The notes beneath the pieces were generated by a model. It was not told the origin of the DNA, made no database searches, and was given only the letters and a program-made list of their open reading frames with translations. From positions 744,001 through 808,000 of the forward strand of contig CAMLQK010000001.1 in the NCBI GenBank assembly GCA_946482285.1: 64,000 nt of DNA, given 5' to 3'. Of the stretch, positions 44,429-54,047 are shown one piece after another; position 1 is the first letter of the stretch; each line of letters starts with the position of its first letter. A program made the position numbers and the translations under genes. The stretch is from an uncultured Candidatus Saccharibacteria bacterium (lineage in GTDB: Bacteria; Patescibacteria; Saccharimonadia; Saccharimonadales; UBA4665).

Positions 44429-45090
44429 TGGCAAGCGTACCAACATTCACTAAGAGTGGCGCAAAAGCTACGGCTGCTGCAAAACTCGACCAAACTGTTT
44501 TCGGAGTCATGCCTGAAAACCATGAGCTTTTGAAGCTCGCATACGTTGCCTACCTGGCTAATGGCCGCGAAAACCTCGCAGTTGTTAAGACTCGTGGCCT
44601 CGTAAGCGGTGGTGGTAAGAAGCCTTGGAAGCAAAAGGGTACCGGCCGCGCCCGCTTCGGCTCCAGCCGTAACCCAATCTGGCGTGGCGGTGGTATTGTT
44701 TTTGGCCCAACTGGCGAAGAGAACTACACCAAAAAGATGCACGTAGGTGCTAAGCGTTTGGCTATCCGCCAGGCCCTCAGCCTTGCTGCTTCTGAAAGCC
44801 GTATCAATGTTGTTGAAGACTTTGCTTTTGACGGCAAGGTTAAGACAACTACCGACTTCCTGAACAAGATCGGTGCAAAGGGTTCAGTACTTATTGTCAC
44901 TGACGCTAAAGACGACAAGTCGGACCGCGCGACCCGCAACATTAGCAACCTCAAAGTTGTGCACGCTCAGTACCTGAACGTATATGACATCCTTAACAGC
45001 GACGTTATTGTAGTAAGCAAACCAGCGCTTGACTTGGTAAACAAGTGGCTTGGTGCTGCTGCAAAGCCAGCAACTAAGGAGGAGAAATAA
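44428..45090 (+). CDS. rplD: Ribosomal protein uL4
   Basis: A 220-residue protein with the loop VSGGGKKPWKQKGTGRAR that lines the exit tunnel. In other bacteria L4 also represses its own operon. AAGGAGG lies 7 nt before the ATG. Confidence 0.98.
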   Translation: MASVPTFTKSGAKATAAAKLDQTVFGVMPENHELLKLAYVAYLANGRENLAVVKTRGLVSGGGKKPWKQKGTGRARFGSSRNPIWRGGGIVFGPTGEENYTKKMHVGAKRLAIRQALSLAASESRINVVEDFAFDGKVKTTTDFLNKIGAKGSVLIVTDAKDDKSDRATRNISNLKVVHAQYLNVYDILNSDVIVVSKPALDLVNKWLGAAAKPATKEEK

Positions 45091-45434
45091 TGGATAAGCA
45101 AGTAATCCTGAAGCCTCGCCTCAGCGAAAAAACCTACGGTCTCAGCCTTGCTGGCAACACTTACACCTTTGAGGTTCCTGGTGACGCTAACAAGCACACT
45201 GTAGCTCGTGCTGTCGCAGCACAATTCGATGTTACCGTCGAAACAGTTAACATCGTAAACGTTAAAGGCAAAGTAAAGCGTACTGTCCGCAAGGGTGGCC
45301 GCGCTGTCACTGGCCAACGTTCTGACGTTAAAAAAGCGTATGTAACCATCAAAGAAGGTCAAACATTGCCTATCTTTGATGCACCTGAAGAAGATAAAAA
45401 GGCTGACAAGAAAGCCGGAAAGGAGACTAAGTAA
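45090..45434 (+). CDS. rplW: Ribosomal protein uL23
   Basis: A 114-residue protein at the tunnel exit that receives trigger factor: KPRLSEKTYGLS, VNIVNVKGKVKR. An acidic/Lys-rich tail follows the fold. Confidence 0.97.
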   Translation: MDKQVILKPRLSEKTYGLSLAGNTYTFEVPGDANKHTVARAVAAQFDVTVETVNIVNVKGKVKRTVRKGGRAVTGQRSDVKKAYVTIKEGQTLPIFDAPEEDKKADKKAGKETK

Positions 45435-46270
45435 TGGCTGTTAAACAGTACAAACCTACTACTCCTGGCCGCCGTGGTATGACCAGCCAAGACCTGACTG
45501 CTATTACTACTAAAAAGCCTTTGCGCTCTTTGTTGGTAGCCAAGCGCCGTACTAACGGCCGCAACAACCAGGGTCGCATTACAACTCGCCACCGTGGTGG
45601 TGGTGCCCGCAAGTTCTACCGCTTGGTAGACTTCAAAATGGAAGCTGGCCTTACAGCTGTCATCGAGCACATCGAATACGACCCAAACCGTTCTGCGCGT
45701 ATTGCACGTATCAAGGACAACAACAACGTTTACCACTACATTCTTGCAAGTCAAGGTATGCAGGTTGGCCAGACTATCACCAGCGGTGAAGAAGCGCCAA
45801 TCGAGAACGGTAACCGCTTGCCACTCAAGAGCATTCCAGTAGGTAGCACCATCCACGCAATTGAATTGCAACCTGGCCGTGGTGCTCAGATGGTTCGCTC
45901 AGCTGGTAACAGCGCTCAGCTTATGGCCAAAGAGGGTGATTACGCTCAGGTACGCCTCCCATCAGGCGAAGTACGTTTGATTAACCTCGAATGTACAGCA
46001 AGTCTTGGCACTATCGGTAACGAGCAGCACCAGAACATCAAGATCGGTAAAGCTGGCCGCAACCGCCACAAGGGTAAGCGCCCAGGCGTACGCGGTGTCG
46101 TAATGAACGCCGTAGACCACCCACACGGTGGTGGTGACGGTGGTCGTCACCGTATGGCGAAGGCGCCTCGTACTCCATGGGGTCAGAAGACTCTTGGTTA
46201 CAAGACTCGTCGTCGCAAGAGCACCAGTCAGTTTATTGTAAGAAGCCGTCACGCGGCCAAGAGAAAGTAA
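45434..46270 (+). CDS. rplB: Ribosomal protein uL2
   Basis: A 278-residue protein. VMNAVDHPHGGGDGG carries the conserved peptidyl-transferase-proximal His. NKAxxTxRHRGGG-type signature is present as GRITTRHRGGGARK. Full length. Confidence 0.98.
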   Translation: MAVKQYKPTTPGRRGMTSQDLTAITTKKPLRSLLVAKRRTNGRNNQGRITTRHRGGGARKFYRLVDFKMEAGLTAVIEHIEYDPNRSARIARIKDNNNVYHYILASQGMQVGQTITSGEEAPIENGNRLPLKSIPVGSTIHAIELQPGRGAQMVRSAGNSAQLMAKEGDYAQVRLPSGEVRLINLECTASLGTIGNEQHQNIKIGKAGRNRHKGKRPGVRGVVMNAVDHPHGGGDGGRHRMAKAPRTPWGQKTLGYKTRRRKSTSQFIVRSRHAAKRK

Positions 46271-46281
46271 GGTAGGTTAAA

Positions 46282-46557
46282 ATGAGTCGTTCACTGAAAA
46301 AAGGACCATTTATCGACCCTAAGCTAACCAAGAAGGTTTCAGCTTTGGGTGCAGAGGACCGCACCATCATCAAAACTTGGGCTCGTGCGAGCACTATCGC
46401 TCCTGAGTTCGTTGGCCGCACATTTGCTGTGCACAACGGCAAAGTCCACGTCCCAGTATTTGTTACTGAAAACATGGTCGGTCACAAACTAGGCGAATTT
46501 GCTCCAACCCGCAAGTTCCGCTCACACGGTGGTAAATTAGCAAAGGGTAAGAAGTAG
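46282..46557 (+). CDS. rpsS: Ribosomal protein uS19
   Basis: A 91-residue protein: [45 protein letters not shown]. Normal length. Confidence 0.98.
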   Translation: MSRSLKKGPFIDPKLTKKVSALGAEDRTIIKTWARASTIAPEFVGRTFAVHNGKVHVPVFVTENMVGHKLGEFAPTRKFRSHGGKLAKGKK

Positions 46558-46564
46558 GTACGTC

Positions 46565-46939
46565 ATGGCAGTAAAAGCAATTGCAAAAGGAGTCCGCATC
46601 AGCCCACGTAAAGTTGGCGTTGTTGCCGCACTAGTTCGCGGCCGCACCGTTGCTGACGCGTTGACCATCCTTGAACACACACCACGTCGCGCTGCTGTGC
46701 CTGTACGTAAGGCAATTCAGAGCGCCAAGGCTAACGCCGACCACAACCATGGCATCAAGCCAGACACCCTGAACATCGTAGCTATTACTGTTACGCCAGG
46801 ACCACGTCTAAAGCGCTACCGCCCAGCATCACACGGACGTGCGCTGCCGTTTATGCGTCGCACATCGCACATCACCGTTATCGTTGATGGTGAAGCTCGT
46901 CCGGCTAAGCCAGCTGCTGCAAAGAAGGAGGCTAAATAA
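46565..46939 (+). CDS. rplV: Ribosomal protein uL22
   Basis: A 124-residue protein with the tunnel loop PGPRLKRYRPASHGRALP and a Lys/Ala-rich tail. Confidence 0.97.
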   Translation: MAVKAIAKGVRISPRKVGVVAALVRGRTVADALTILEHTPRRAAVPVRKAIQSAKANADHNHGIKPDTLNIVAITVTPGPRLKRYRPASHGRALPFMRRTSHITVIVDGEARPAKPAAAKKEAK

Positions 46940-46940
46940 T

Positions 46941-47570
46941 ATGGGACAAAAAGTTAATCCAATTAGCATGCGCCTCCAAGTCAACAAGGACTGGCGCAGC
47001 AAATGGTTTGTTAGCAAGCGCGAGTATGCAAAATACTTGGCTGACGACCTTAAAGTACGCCGCATGATCCAAACTAAACTTGGCACGCGCGCTGCTATTA
47101 ACAAAGTTGACATTGAGCGTTCCCCAAACCTCGTAACCGTTACTATCGCTACTGCTAAGGCTGGTGTGGTAATTGGTCGTGGTGGTTCTGGTGCTCAAGA
47201 GCTGAAGGCTGCTATCGAAAAGATTTACGGCACGCAGACTCGTGTTAACATCGAAGAAATCAAGAAGCCAGAGCTATATGCTAAGTTGGTTGCCGAAAAC
47301 ATCGCCCACCAACTTGAGCGTCGCATGAACTTCCGCCGTGCTATTAAATCAAGTGCAGCAAACACCATGCGTGCAGGCGCCAAAGGTATCCGTATTGAGG
47401 TAGCTGGCCGTTTGAACGGTGCTGAAATGTCTCGCCGCGAAAAAGAAGTCGCAGGTTCAGTGCCATTGCACACGCTCCGCGCAGACATTGATTATGCACA
47501 GATCCCTGCCAAGACTACCGCTGGTATCATCGGCGTTAAGGTATGGATCTACAAAGGGGAGGCTAACTAA
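46941..47570 (+). CDS. rpsC: Ribosomal protein uS3
   Basis: A 209-residue protein. The start at ATG 46941 gives [13 protein letters not shown], the family start, with AAGGAGG upstream. The KH domain GXXG is in [13 protein letters not shown]. Confidence 0.97.
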   Translation: MGQKVNPISMRLQVNKDWRSKWFVSKREYAKYLADDLKVRRMIQTKLGTRAAINKVDIERSPNLVTVTIATAKAGVVIGRGGSGAQELKAAIEKIYGTQTRVNIEEIKKPELYAKLVAENIAHQLERRMNFRRAIKSSAANTMRAGAKGIRIEVAGRLNGAEMSRREKEVAGSVPLHTLRADIDYAQIPAKTTAGIIGVKVWIYKGEAN

Positions 47571-47983
47571 TGTTAATTCCAAACCGAACTAAGTTCCGCA
47601 AGGTACGCAAAGGTAAGATTCGTGGTGTCGCTACTAGCGGTAACTACATCGCCTTCGGTGAGTTTGCCCTACAGGCTCAGGGTCACGAACGTATTACCTC
47701 CCGCCAAATCGAGTCCGCTCGTCAGGCGATGACCCGCTACATTAAGCGTGGTGGTAAAATTTGGATCCGCATCTTCCCACACACTCCTGTGACCCGTAAG
47801 CCACAAGACGTAAAGATGGGTAGTGGTAAAGGTAGTCCTGAGTTCTTCGTTGCTAAGGTTAAGCCTGGTACTATCCTGTTTGAAATGCAGGGTGTTAACG
47901 AAGAAACAGCTCGCGAAGCTATGCGCTTGGCAGCACACAAACTACCTGTTAAGACCAAATTCTTGGTAAAGGAGGAGGCGTAA
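47570..47983 (+). CDS. rplP: Ribosomal protein uL16
   Basis: A 137-residue protein: [54 protein letters not shown]. Complete. Confidence 0.98.
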   Translation: MLIPNRTKFRKVRKGKIRGVATSGNYIAFGEFALQAQGHERITSRQIESARQAMTRYIKRGGKIWIRIFPHTPVTRKPQDVKMGSGKGSPEFFVAKVKPGTILFEMQGVNEETAREAMRLAAHKLPVKTKFLVKEEA

Positions 47984-47984
47984 T

Positions 47985-48185
47985 ATGAAAATCGCTGACA
48001 TCCGTAAACTTTCAACCGCTGAGTTGACTACTGAAAGTACTAAACTACGCGAAGAAATCGCTGAACTTAAGCGCCGTTTAACCACTGGTGAAGTCCAGAA
48101 CGTACGCGTTATCCGCGCACGCCGCAAGGACTTGGCACGTATGTTGACCGTCTTAGGCGAACAACTTACGAAGGAGACTAAATAA
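47985..48185 (+). CDS. rpmC: Ribosomal protein uL29
   Basis: A 66-residue helical hairpin: [14 protein letters not shown] and [12 protein letters not shown]. Overlaps rpsQ by one base. Confidence 0.96.
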   Translation: MKIADIRKLSTAELTTESTKLREEIAELKRRLTTGEVQNVRVIRARRKDLARMLTVLGEQLTKETK

Positions 48186-48478
48186 TGGCTAAAACGATCA
48201 TCGGTACTGTATCGAGCAACAAAGCCGACAAGACTATTGTTGTGACCGTTCAGACCCGTAAGACCCACCCGCTGTATCGCAAGCAATACACGATCAGCAA
48301 GAAGTTTATGGCACACGATGAGAAGAACGAAGCTCAGGAAGGCGACAAAGTTGCTATTACCGAGACTCGTCCTTTGAGCGCCCGCAAGCGTTACACGCTT
48401 GACCGCATCATCGAAACTGCTGCCATCCGCCACACTGAAGCTGCCGCTCCAGCCGCAGCTAAGGAGGAGAAGCGCTAA
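48185..48478 (+). CDS. rpsQ: Ribosomal protein uS17
   Basis: A 97-residue OB-fold protein: [51 protein letters not shown]. Short Ala-rich tail. Confidence 0.97.
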   Translation: MAKTIIGTVSSNKADKTIVVTVQTRKTHPLYRKQYTISKKFMAHDEKNEAQEGDKVAITETRPLSARKRYTLDRIIETAAIRHTEAAAPAAAKEEKR

Positions 48479-48846
48479 TGGTACAACAAGAATCACGCCT
48501 CGTTGTCTGCGACAACAGTGGCGCTAAAGAAATCCTGTGTATCCGCGTTCTTGGCGGTACACGCCGACGCTATGCACGCGTAGGTGACATCATTGTAGCT
48601 ACTGTTAAAGAAGCTGCCCCTAACGGCACCGTTAAGAAGAAGTCTGTTGTAAAAGCTGTTGTTGTCCGTTCACAGGAAAAGATCCGCCGTAAGGATGGTT
48701 CAACAATCAAGTTCGACGACAACGCTGCTGTTATTATCGGTGACGACAAGAATCCACGCGCAACCCGTATCTTCGGACCAGTGCCACGCGAGCTTCGCGA
48801 CCTTGGCTACTCCAAGATCATAAGCCTTGCACCGGAGGTACTATAA
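48478..48846 (+). CDS. rplN: Ribosomal protein uL14
   Basis: A 122-residue protein: [45 protein letters not shown] end ([13 protein letters not shown]). Complete. Confidence 0.98.
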   Translation: MVQQESRLVVCDNSGAKEILCIRVLGGTRRRYARVGDIIVATVKEAAPNGTVKKKSVVKAVVVRSQEKIRRKDGSTIKFDDNAAVIIGDDKNPRATRIFGPVPRELRDLGYSKIISLAPEVL

Positions 48847-49175
48847 TGGAAAAAATCTATAAGATCCGCCTAAAGAAGGGTGACAACGTTATTGTCACTA
48901 CTGGCAAATACAAGGGCCAAACTGGCACTGTACAAGCAACTCACCCACGTGAGAATAAAGTAACTGTAGAGGGCGTCAACATCGTTAAGAAGCACGTCAA
49001 GCCTAACCGCGCTTACCCACAAGGCGGCATCATTGAAATGACCAAGCCTATCGACGTAAGTAAGGTAGCTATCGTTGACCCATCAACTAAGAAGGCAAGC
49101 CGCATCGGCTACACCTTTGACAAAGATGGCAAAAAAGTCCGTGTTTACAAGAGCAGCGGCAAGGAGATCAAGTAA
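48846..49175 (+). CDS. rplX: Ribosomal protein uL24
   Basis: A 109-residue KOW protein: LKKGDNVIVTTGKYKGQTG and VKPNRAYPQGGIIE. Complete. Confidence 0.97.
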   Translation: MEKIYKIRLKKGDNVIVTTGKYKGQTGTVQATHPRENKVTVEGVNIVKKHVKPNRAYPQGGIIEMTKPIDVSKVAIVDPSTKKASRIGYTFDKDGKKVRVYKSSGKEIK

Positions 49176-49750
49176 TGGCTGACAAAAAAATCGCTACAAC
49201 TGCCCGCCTTCGTGAAGCCTATAACACGAAGTATGCTGCTGAACTCATGAAAGAGCTTGGCCTTGCAAATGCGCACCAGATTCCAAAACTTGAGAAGATC
49301 ACTGTTAACATTGGTCTCGGTCGTGCTAAAGACGACAAGAAAATCATGGAAGTCGCTACCAACACCCTTCGAAAAGTGACTGGCCAAGAGCCAATCCAGA
49401 CGGTCGCCAAAAAGTCTATCGCCGGCTTCAAGCTTCGCGATGGCAACAAGATCGGCCTTAAAGTTACCCTTCGTGGTGACAAGATGTACGAATTCTTGGA
49501 CCGCCTGGTTACTGTCGTACTGCCACGCCTTCGTGACTTCCACGGTGTACCGCTGAAAGCTTTTGACCGCCAGGGCAACTACAGCCTTGGCTTGACCGAC
49601 CAATCAGTATTCCCTGAACTAACCTTTGAAGAAACTACCACTCCACATGGTTTGCAGGCTGTGTTTACCGTTAAGGCCCAAAGCCCTGAACACTCTCAAG
49701 CTCTGCTGACTAAGTTTGGTATGCCATTCGAGAAAAAGGAGACTAAATAA
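49175..49750 (+). CDS. rplE: Ribosomal protein uL5
   Basis: A 191-residue 5S rRNA-binding protein: [39 protein letters not shown]. Complete. Confidence 0.98.
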   Translation: MADKKIATTARLREAYNTKYAAELMKELGLANAHQIPKLEKITVNIGLGRAKDDKKIMEVATNTLRKVTGQEPIQTVAKKSIAGFKLRDGNKIGLKVTLRGDKMYEFLDRLVTVVLPRLRDFHGVPLKAFDRQGNYSLGLTDQSVFPELTFEETTTPHGLQAVFTVKAQSPEHSQALLTKFGMPFEKKETK

Positions 49751-50019
49751 TGGCTAAGAAATCAATCGTTGCACGCGACGCAAAGCGCCAGAAGATGATT
49801 CAGAAATACGCTGCAAAGCGCGCCGAGCTTAAATCACTAGGCGACCAAGATGGTCTTGCTAAGCTCCCTCGCAACAGCAGCCCTACTCGCTGGAAGAATC
49901 GCTGTGTTGAAACTGGCCGCCCACACGGTTACATGCGCCAATTCGGTCTTTCTCGTATTTCATTCCGTGAACACGCGAGCAAGGGTGAGATCCCAGGCGT
50001 AACTAAGGCAAGTTGGTAG
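49750..50019 (+). CDS. rpsN: Ribosomal protein uS14, zinc-free long form
   Basis: An 89-residue protein: [31 protein letters not shown]. It is the long form lacking the CxxC-x12-CxxC zinc motif of the 61-residue type. Confidence 0.97.
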   Translation: MAKKSIVARDAKRQKMIQKYAAKRAELKSLGDQDGLAKLPRNSSPTRWKNRCVETGRPHGYMRQFGLSRISFREHASKGEIPGVTKASW

Positions 50020-50038
50020 AAAGGAAAGGAAGAAGAAT

Positions 50039-50434
50039 ATGGTTTCAACAGATCCAATCGCCGACATGCTAACACGCATCCGCAATGCAATTGCAGTACG
50101 CAAGAGCGAAGTTGTAATGCCTCACTCAAACGTAAAGCAAGCTGTTGCAGAGCTTCTGAAGCAAGCTGGCTTTGTCGCTGACGTTAAAGTTACCGATGCG
50201 ACTATCGGCAAAAGCCTCCGCATCGTAATTAACAGCGAAAGTGAAAACGCACGTATTACCGAGATTGCCCGCTTAAGCAAGCCAGGCCGTCGCGCATACG
50301 TTGGCGCAAGTGAAATCCCAACCGTCAAAGGCGGCCGCGGTATCGTTATCATCTCTACCTCTAAGGGTATGATGATCGGTAGCGAAGCCAAGAAGCTTGG
50401 TGTCGGTGGTGAGCTTATTTGTAAGGTTTACTAA
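50039..50434 (+). CDS. rpsH: Ribosomal protein uS8
   Basis: A 131-residue protein: DPIADMLTRIRNAIAV, SKPGRRAYVG, GRGIVIISTSKGMM. In E. coli S8 represses the spc operon. Confidence 0.98.
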   Translation: MVSTDPIADMLTRIRNAIAVRKSEVVMPHSNVKQAVAELLKQAGFVADVKVTDATIGKSLRIVINSESENARITEIARLSKPGRRAYVGASEIPTVKGGRGIVIISTSKGMMIGSEAKKLGVGGELICKVY

Positions 50435-50456
50435 AATAGTTAGATAGGAAAAATCG

Positions 50457-50996
50457 ATGAGTCGTATAGGAAAACTACCCATCAGCATCCCAAGCGGTGT
50501 GACAATCACTGTCGACCCCGATTTCGTAACCGTTGCAGGCCCTAAAGGCACCTTGAAACAGTTTACGATGCCAGGGGTAACCGTTGAGGTGCGTGACAAC
50601 GAAGTTGTTGTCACTCGTGAAAACGATGAACCAAAAAACCGAGCTAAACACGGTTTGATGCGTGCATTGGTAAACAACATGGTTGCAGGCGTAAGCCAGG
50701 GCTTCAGCAAGAAGCTTGAAATCAATGGTGTAGGTTTTCGCGTTGCTTTGCAAGGCACAGACCTTAAATTCAACCTTGGTTTCTCGCACGATGTAATCTA
50801 CAAGCTGCCCCAGGGTATTACTGCAACTATTGAGCAGAACACGGTTACGGTTACTGGTACCGACAAACAACAAGTCGGTCAAGTAGCTGCTGAGATCCGT
50901 GCACTCAAGAAACCCGAACCATACAAGGGCAAGGGTATTAAATATGCCGACGAGCGTATTATCCGCAAGAGTGGTAAATCAGGTAAGGACAAGTAG
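50457..50996 (+). CDS. rplF: Ribosomal protein uL6
   Basis: A 179-residue protein: MSRIGKLPISIPSGV, VSQGFSKKLEINGVGFR, KKPEPYKGKGIKYADE. Complete. Confidence 0.98.
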   Translation: MSRIGKLPISIPSGVTITVDPDFVTVAGPKGTLKQFTMPGVTVEVRDNEVVVTRENDEPKNRAKHGLMRALVNNMVAGVSQGFSKKLEINGVGFRVALQGTDLKFNLGFSHDVIYKLPQGITATIEQNTVTVTGTDKQQVGQVAAEIRALKKPEPYKGKGIKYADERIIRKSGKSGKDK

Positions 50997-51004
50997 GTAT
51001 AGTC

Positions 51005-51361
51005 ATGGACAAACTTGCACATAAACTACAGAACCGCGTTCTTCGTAAGAAGCGCGTTCGCGCAAAGGTTTCAGGCACTGCAGAGCGCCCACGCCTAAGT
51101 GTTTATATCAGTAACCGCCACATTACTGCCCAAATTATTGACGACACTGCCCACAATACCATTGCCTACGTTTCCACCGTGGGTGCTAAAGCTGGTACTG
51201 GCAGTATGGTTGAGCGTGCAGACTGGGTCGGCACAGAAATTGCCAAGAAGGCAAAAGCAGCCAAAGTTAAAACCGTTGTCTTTGACCGCGGTAGCCGCTT
51301 GTACCATGGCCGGATGCAGGCGTTGGCAGATGCTGCACGTAAAGCAGGATTGGAGTTCTAA
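51005..51361 (+). CDS. rplR: Ribosomal protein uL18
   Basis: A 118-residue 5S rRNA-binding protein: RPRLSVYISNRHITAQII, VFDRGSRLYHGRMQALADAAR. Complete. Confidence 0.98.
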   Translation: MDKLAHKLQNRVLRKKRVRAKVSGTAERPRLSVYISNRHITAQIIDDTAHNTIAYVSTVGAKAGTGSMVERADWVGTEIAKKAKAAKVKTVVFDRGSRLYHGRMQALADAARKAGLEF

Positions 51362-51363
51362 TT

Positions 51364-51957
51364 ATGGCCGAAACTACGAACACACAAGCTCCTCGCAGCA
51401 ACGACAACCGTGGCCCACGCAACGACCGTAAAGGTCCGCGTCGCCAAGACGTTGCTCCAGAGGAAAAACAATTTGATGAACGCGTTGTTCACATTGACCG
51501 CGTAGCCCGCGTTGTAAAGGGCGGCCGTCGCTTCCGTTTCCGCGCACTCGTTGTTGTTGGTGATCGCAAGCACAAGGTTGGCATCGGCCTGGCCAAGGGC
51601 GCAGATGTTACTGCGGCCGTTACTAAGGCAACCGAAGTTGCCAAAAAGCACATGGTACTCGTTCCAGTTAACAAGGGTACTATCCCTCACGAAGCAGAAG
51701 CTAAGGTGAGCGGCGCGCGCATCCTTGTTAAGCCAGCTGCTGCTGGTACTGGTCTGATCGCCGGTGGTGTTGTACGTACCGTTCTTGAAGTAGCCGGTAT
51801 CAGCAACGCGCTTTCTAAATCGCTTGGTTCTACTAACAAAGCGAACACTGCATACGCAACTATCGCTGCCTTGCAGAGCATTGCCCCAAGCAACACTTGG
51901 GTAACTACTAAGGCTAAAAAAGCTGCCGAAAAGCCAGCTAAGAGTGAGGCCAAATAA
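51364..51957 (+). CDS. rpsE: Ribosomal protein uS5
   Basis: A 197-residue protein with about 35 extra, charged N-terminal residues before the core (RVVKGGRRFRFRALVVVGD). Its stop overlaps the rplO start, leaving no room for rpmD (uL30), which normally lies here. Confidence 0.97.
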   Translation: MAETTNTQAPRSNDNRGPRNDRKGPRRQDVAPEEKQFDERVVHIDRVARVVKGGRRFRFRALVVVGDRKHKVGIGLAKGADVTAAVTKATEVAKKHMVLVPVNKGTIPHEAEAKVSGARILVKPAAAGTGLIAGGVVRTVLEVAGISNALSKSLGSTNKANTAYATIAALQSIAPSNTWVTTKAKKAAEKPAKSEAK

Positions 51958-52427
51958 TGAAGTATCACGAACTTAAAACCAATACTCCTAAGAGCGCTAA
52001 ACGCGTTGGTCGTGGTATTGCTGCTGGTCAGGGTAAAACTGCCGGTCGTGGTACCAAGGGTCAGATGTCCCGTACAGGCGCTAAAAAGCGCCCGGGCTTT
52101 GAAGGTGGTCAGAATCCACTTTCCCAGCGCTTGCCTAAACTGCAGGGTTTCCGTTCATTCAAGCCTAAGGCTGAGAACGTATACACTGGTCAGCTCGACC
52201 AGTTCGCAGGTAAGACCGTTGACACGTTCGTGCTTGCAGAAGCAGGCCTGATCTCGAACCCATTCGTTCGCGTGAAGTTGATCAGCAAGGGTGACGTCAC
52301 CAAGAAAGTTACTGTCAAGCTTCAGGCTGCATCAGCGACTGCTGTTGACGCAATCCAGAAGGCTGGCGGCAGCTTCGAAAAAGTTGGCCGTGTTGGCCGT
52401 CCTGCAACAAAGCAAGACGACAAATAG
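51957..52427 (+). CDS. rplO: Ribosomal protein uL15
   Basis: A 156-residue protein: GRGIAAGQGKTAGRGTKGQ, RPGFEGGQNPLSQRLPKL. It is the last gene before a terminator. Confidence 0.97.
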   Translation: MKYHELKTNTPKSAKRVGRGIAAGQGKTAGRGTKGQMSRTGAKKRPGFEGGQNPLSQRLPKLQGFRSFKPKAENVYTGQLDQFAGKTVDTFVLAEAGLISNPFVRVKLISKGDVTKKVTVKLQAASATAVDAIQKAGGSFEKVGRVGRPATKQDDK

Positions 52428-52440
52428 CCAATTTCGTAAT

Positions 52441-52472
52441 AAGAGCTGGAGCTTCACCGCACCAGCTCTTTT
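52441..52472 (+). terminator. Terminator after rplO
   Basis: AAGAGCTGG (52441-52449) pairs with CCAGCTCTT (52462-52470), followed by TT. It separates secY from the upstream ribosomal genes. Confidence 0.8.
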
Positions 52473-52493
52473 ACACTAAATATGGTGTGATCG

Positions 52494-52523
52494 TTGGCAA
52501 TCAACGGCACAATTATATATACT
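52494..52523 (+). promoter_or_regulatory. Promoter of secY and downstream genes
   Basis: TTGGCA (52494-52499), 18-bp spacer, TATACT (52518-52523). A GGCTA/TAGCC hairpin lies just downstream. Confidence 0.7.
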
Positions 52524-52560
52524 GAGGCTAGCAAATAGCCGAGAGGGTAAAAAATAAGAT

Positions 52561-54033
52561 ATGAATTGGAAAGTTATTGGACGCTCCCTAAAGAACAAGG
52601 ATATGCGCAAGCGCATCTTTGTTGTGTTAGGGATTTTAATTGTCTTCCGTATTTTGGCACACATTCCAGTACCGCTAGGTGACCCGCAAACGTTGCAGCA
52701 AGTGCTGCAGGGTGCGTTCGAGTCATCGTCATCATCCCAGTTCTTAAGCCTTGTTAACGTGCTTTCTGGTGGCGCTCTGGCGAATTTCTCGATCATGATT
52801 GCTGGGTTGGGGCCATACATTAACGCCTCAATCATCATGCAGTTGCTTACGAAAGCCATACCGCGCTTAGAAGCACTGCGAAAAGAGGGTGAGTACGGGC
52901 AGAAGAAAATCAACCAGATGACTCGCTTGCTGACATTGCCATTGGCGATTATCCAGTCAATTGGTGCGATTTACCTAGTACGTCAAACGGCGCAGAGTGT
53001 AGCTGGCGACATTACCGCCAATACGTCACTGTTGCAATGGGTACTGATGGTGGCGGCCTTGACCGGAGGCTCAATGCTTCTTATGTGGCTGGGTGAGCTT
53101 GTGACCGAACAGAGCATCGGTAACGGCATCTCACTGCTTATAACCGTTGGTATCGTAAGTGGCTTGCCGAGTATGATCAGTGGTATAGTTAGCTCAGTAT
53201 TCAGCTCTGGCAGTAAATGGGAAGTCTTCAACTGGCAGCTGCCAGTAAGCAAGAGTGCATTGATATATGGACTCATACTACTGTTCTCGGTAATCGCCTG
53301 TACATGGCTGGTGGTTAAGCTAAACGAAGCAGCTCGGCGTATTACAGTGAATTACGCAAAACGCGTACAAGGTAACCGCACATACGGCGGCGTAACCACC
53401 ACTTTGCCTATTAAGCTGATCACAGCAGGTGTCGTTCCGATCATCTTCGCTGTCGCATTCCTAAGCGTACCTAGTTTCGTTGGCCAATTGATGGTTGGCG
53501 CAGAAAGTGCTCGCCTGCAGGAAATTGGCGCAAACCTGAACCTTTGGTTCGCTACACCTTCGCCAACAACCTTCGCAACCAATGGCTGGGAAGCATACAT
53601 CTATCCTGTGACGTACTTTTTCCTAGTATTCTTGTTTACGTTCTTCTACACTAGCATTACGTTTAACAGCAAGGAAATTTCCGAAAACTTACAGAAACAA
53701 GGTGGGTTTATCGAAGGCGTTCGTTCTGGTCTCCAGACCGAAAAATATCTCAGCAAAGTCGTTGGCCGCCTGACGCTCTTTGGGGCATTGAGCCTTGGCC
53801 TGTTGGCGGTCGTGCCAATCGTAGCCCAGGCGTTCATGAGCTCCGAGATTGCGCTTGGCGGTACGAGTATCCTCATCTTGGTAGCAGTTTCGCTGGAAAC
53901 CTTGCGCGCCGTAGAATCGCGCGCCCTAATGGTAACCTACGACCAGTATGCCCAGCCGGACTTCTTCCATGATGATCCAGAGGAGCTGGTAAGCCCAAAG
54001 AAACGTCGTTTTAGTTTGCTGCGCCGCAAGTAG
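52561..54033 (+). CDS. secY: Preprotein translocase subunit SecY
   Basis: A 490-residue channel protein with ten membrane helices, somewhat longer than the usual about 430. LGPYINASIIMQLL is the conserved helix-2 segment, GNGISLLI follows, and the loop AKRVQGNRTYGG is present. The region after helix 7 contains an extended external segment (about residues 315-345). GAGAGGG lies about 13 nt before the ATG. Confidence 0.97.
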   Translation: MNWKVIGRSLKNKDMRKRIFVVLGILIVFRILAHIPVPLGDPQTLQQVLQGAFESSSSSQFLSLVNVLSGGALANFSIMIAGLGPYINASIIMQLLTKAIPRLEALRKEGEYGQKKINQMTRLLTLPLAIIQSIGAIYLVRQTAQSVAGDITANTSLLQWVLMVAALTGGSMLLMWLGELVTEQSIGNGISLLITVGIVSGLPSMISGIVSSVFSSGSKWEVFNWQLPVSKSALIYGLILLFSVIACTWLVVKLNEAARRITVNYAKRVQGNRTYGGVTTTLPIKLITAGVVPIIFAVAFLSVPSFVGQLMVGAESARLQEIGANLNLWFATPSPTTFATNGWEAYIYPVTYFFLVFLFTFFYTSITFNSKEISENLQKQGGFIEGVRSGLQTEKYLSKVVGRLTLFGALSLGLLAVVPIVAQAFMSSEIALGGTSILILVAVSLETLRAVESRALMVTYDQYAQPDFFHDDPEELVSPKKRRFSLLRRK

Positions 54034-54047
54034 CCGCATACGACACA

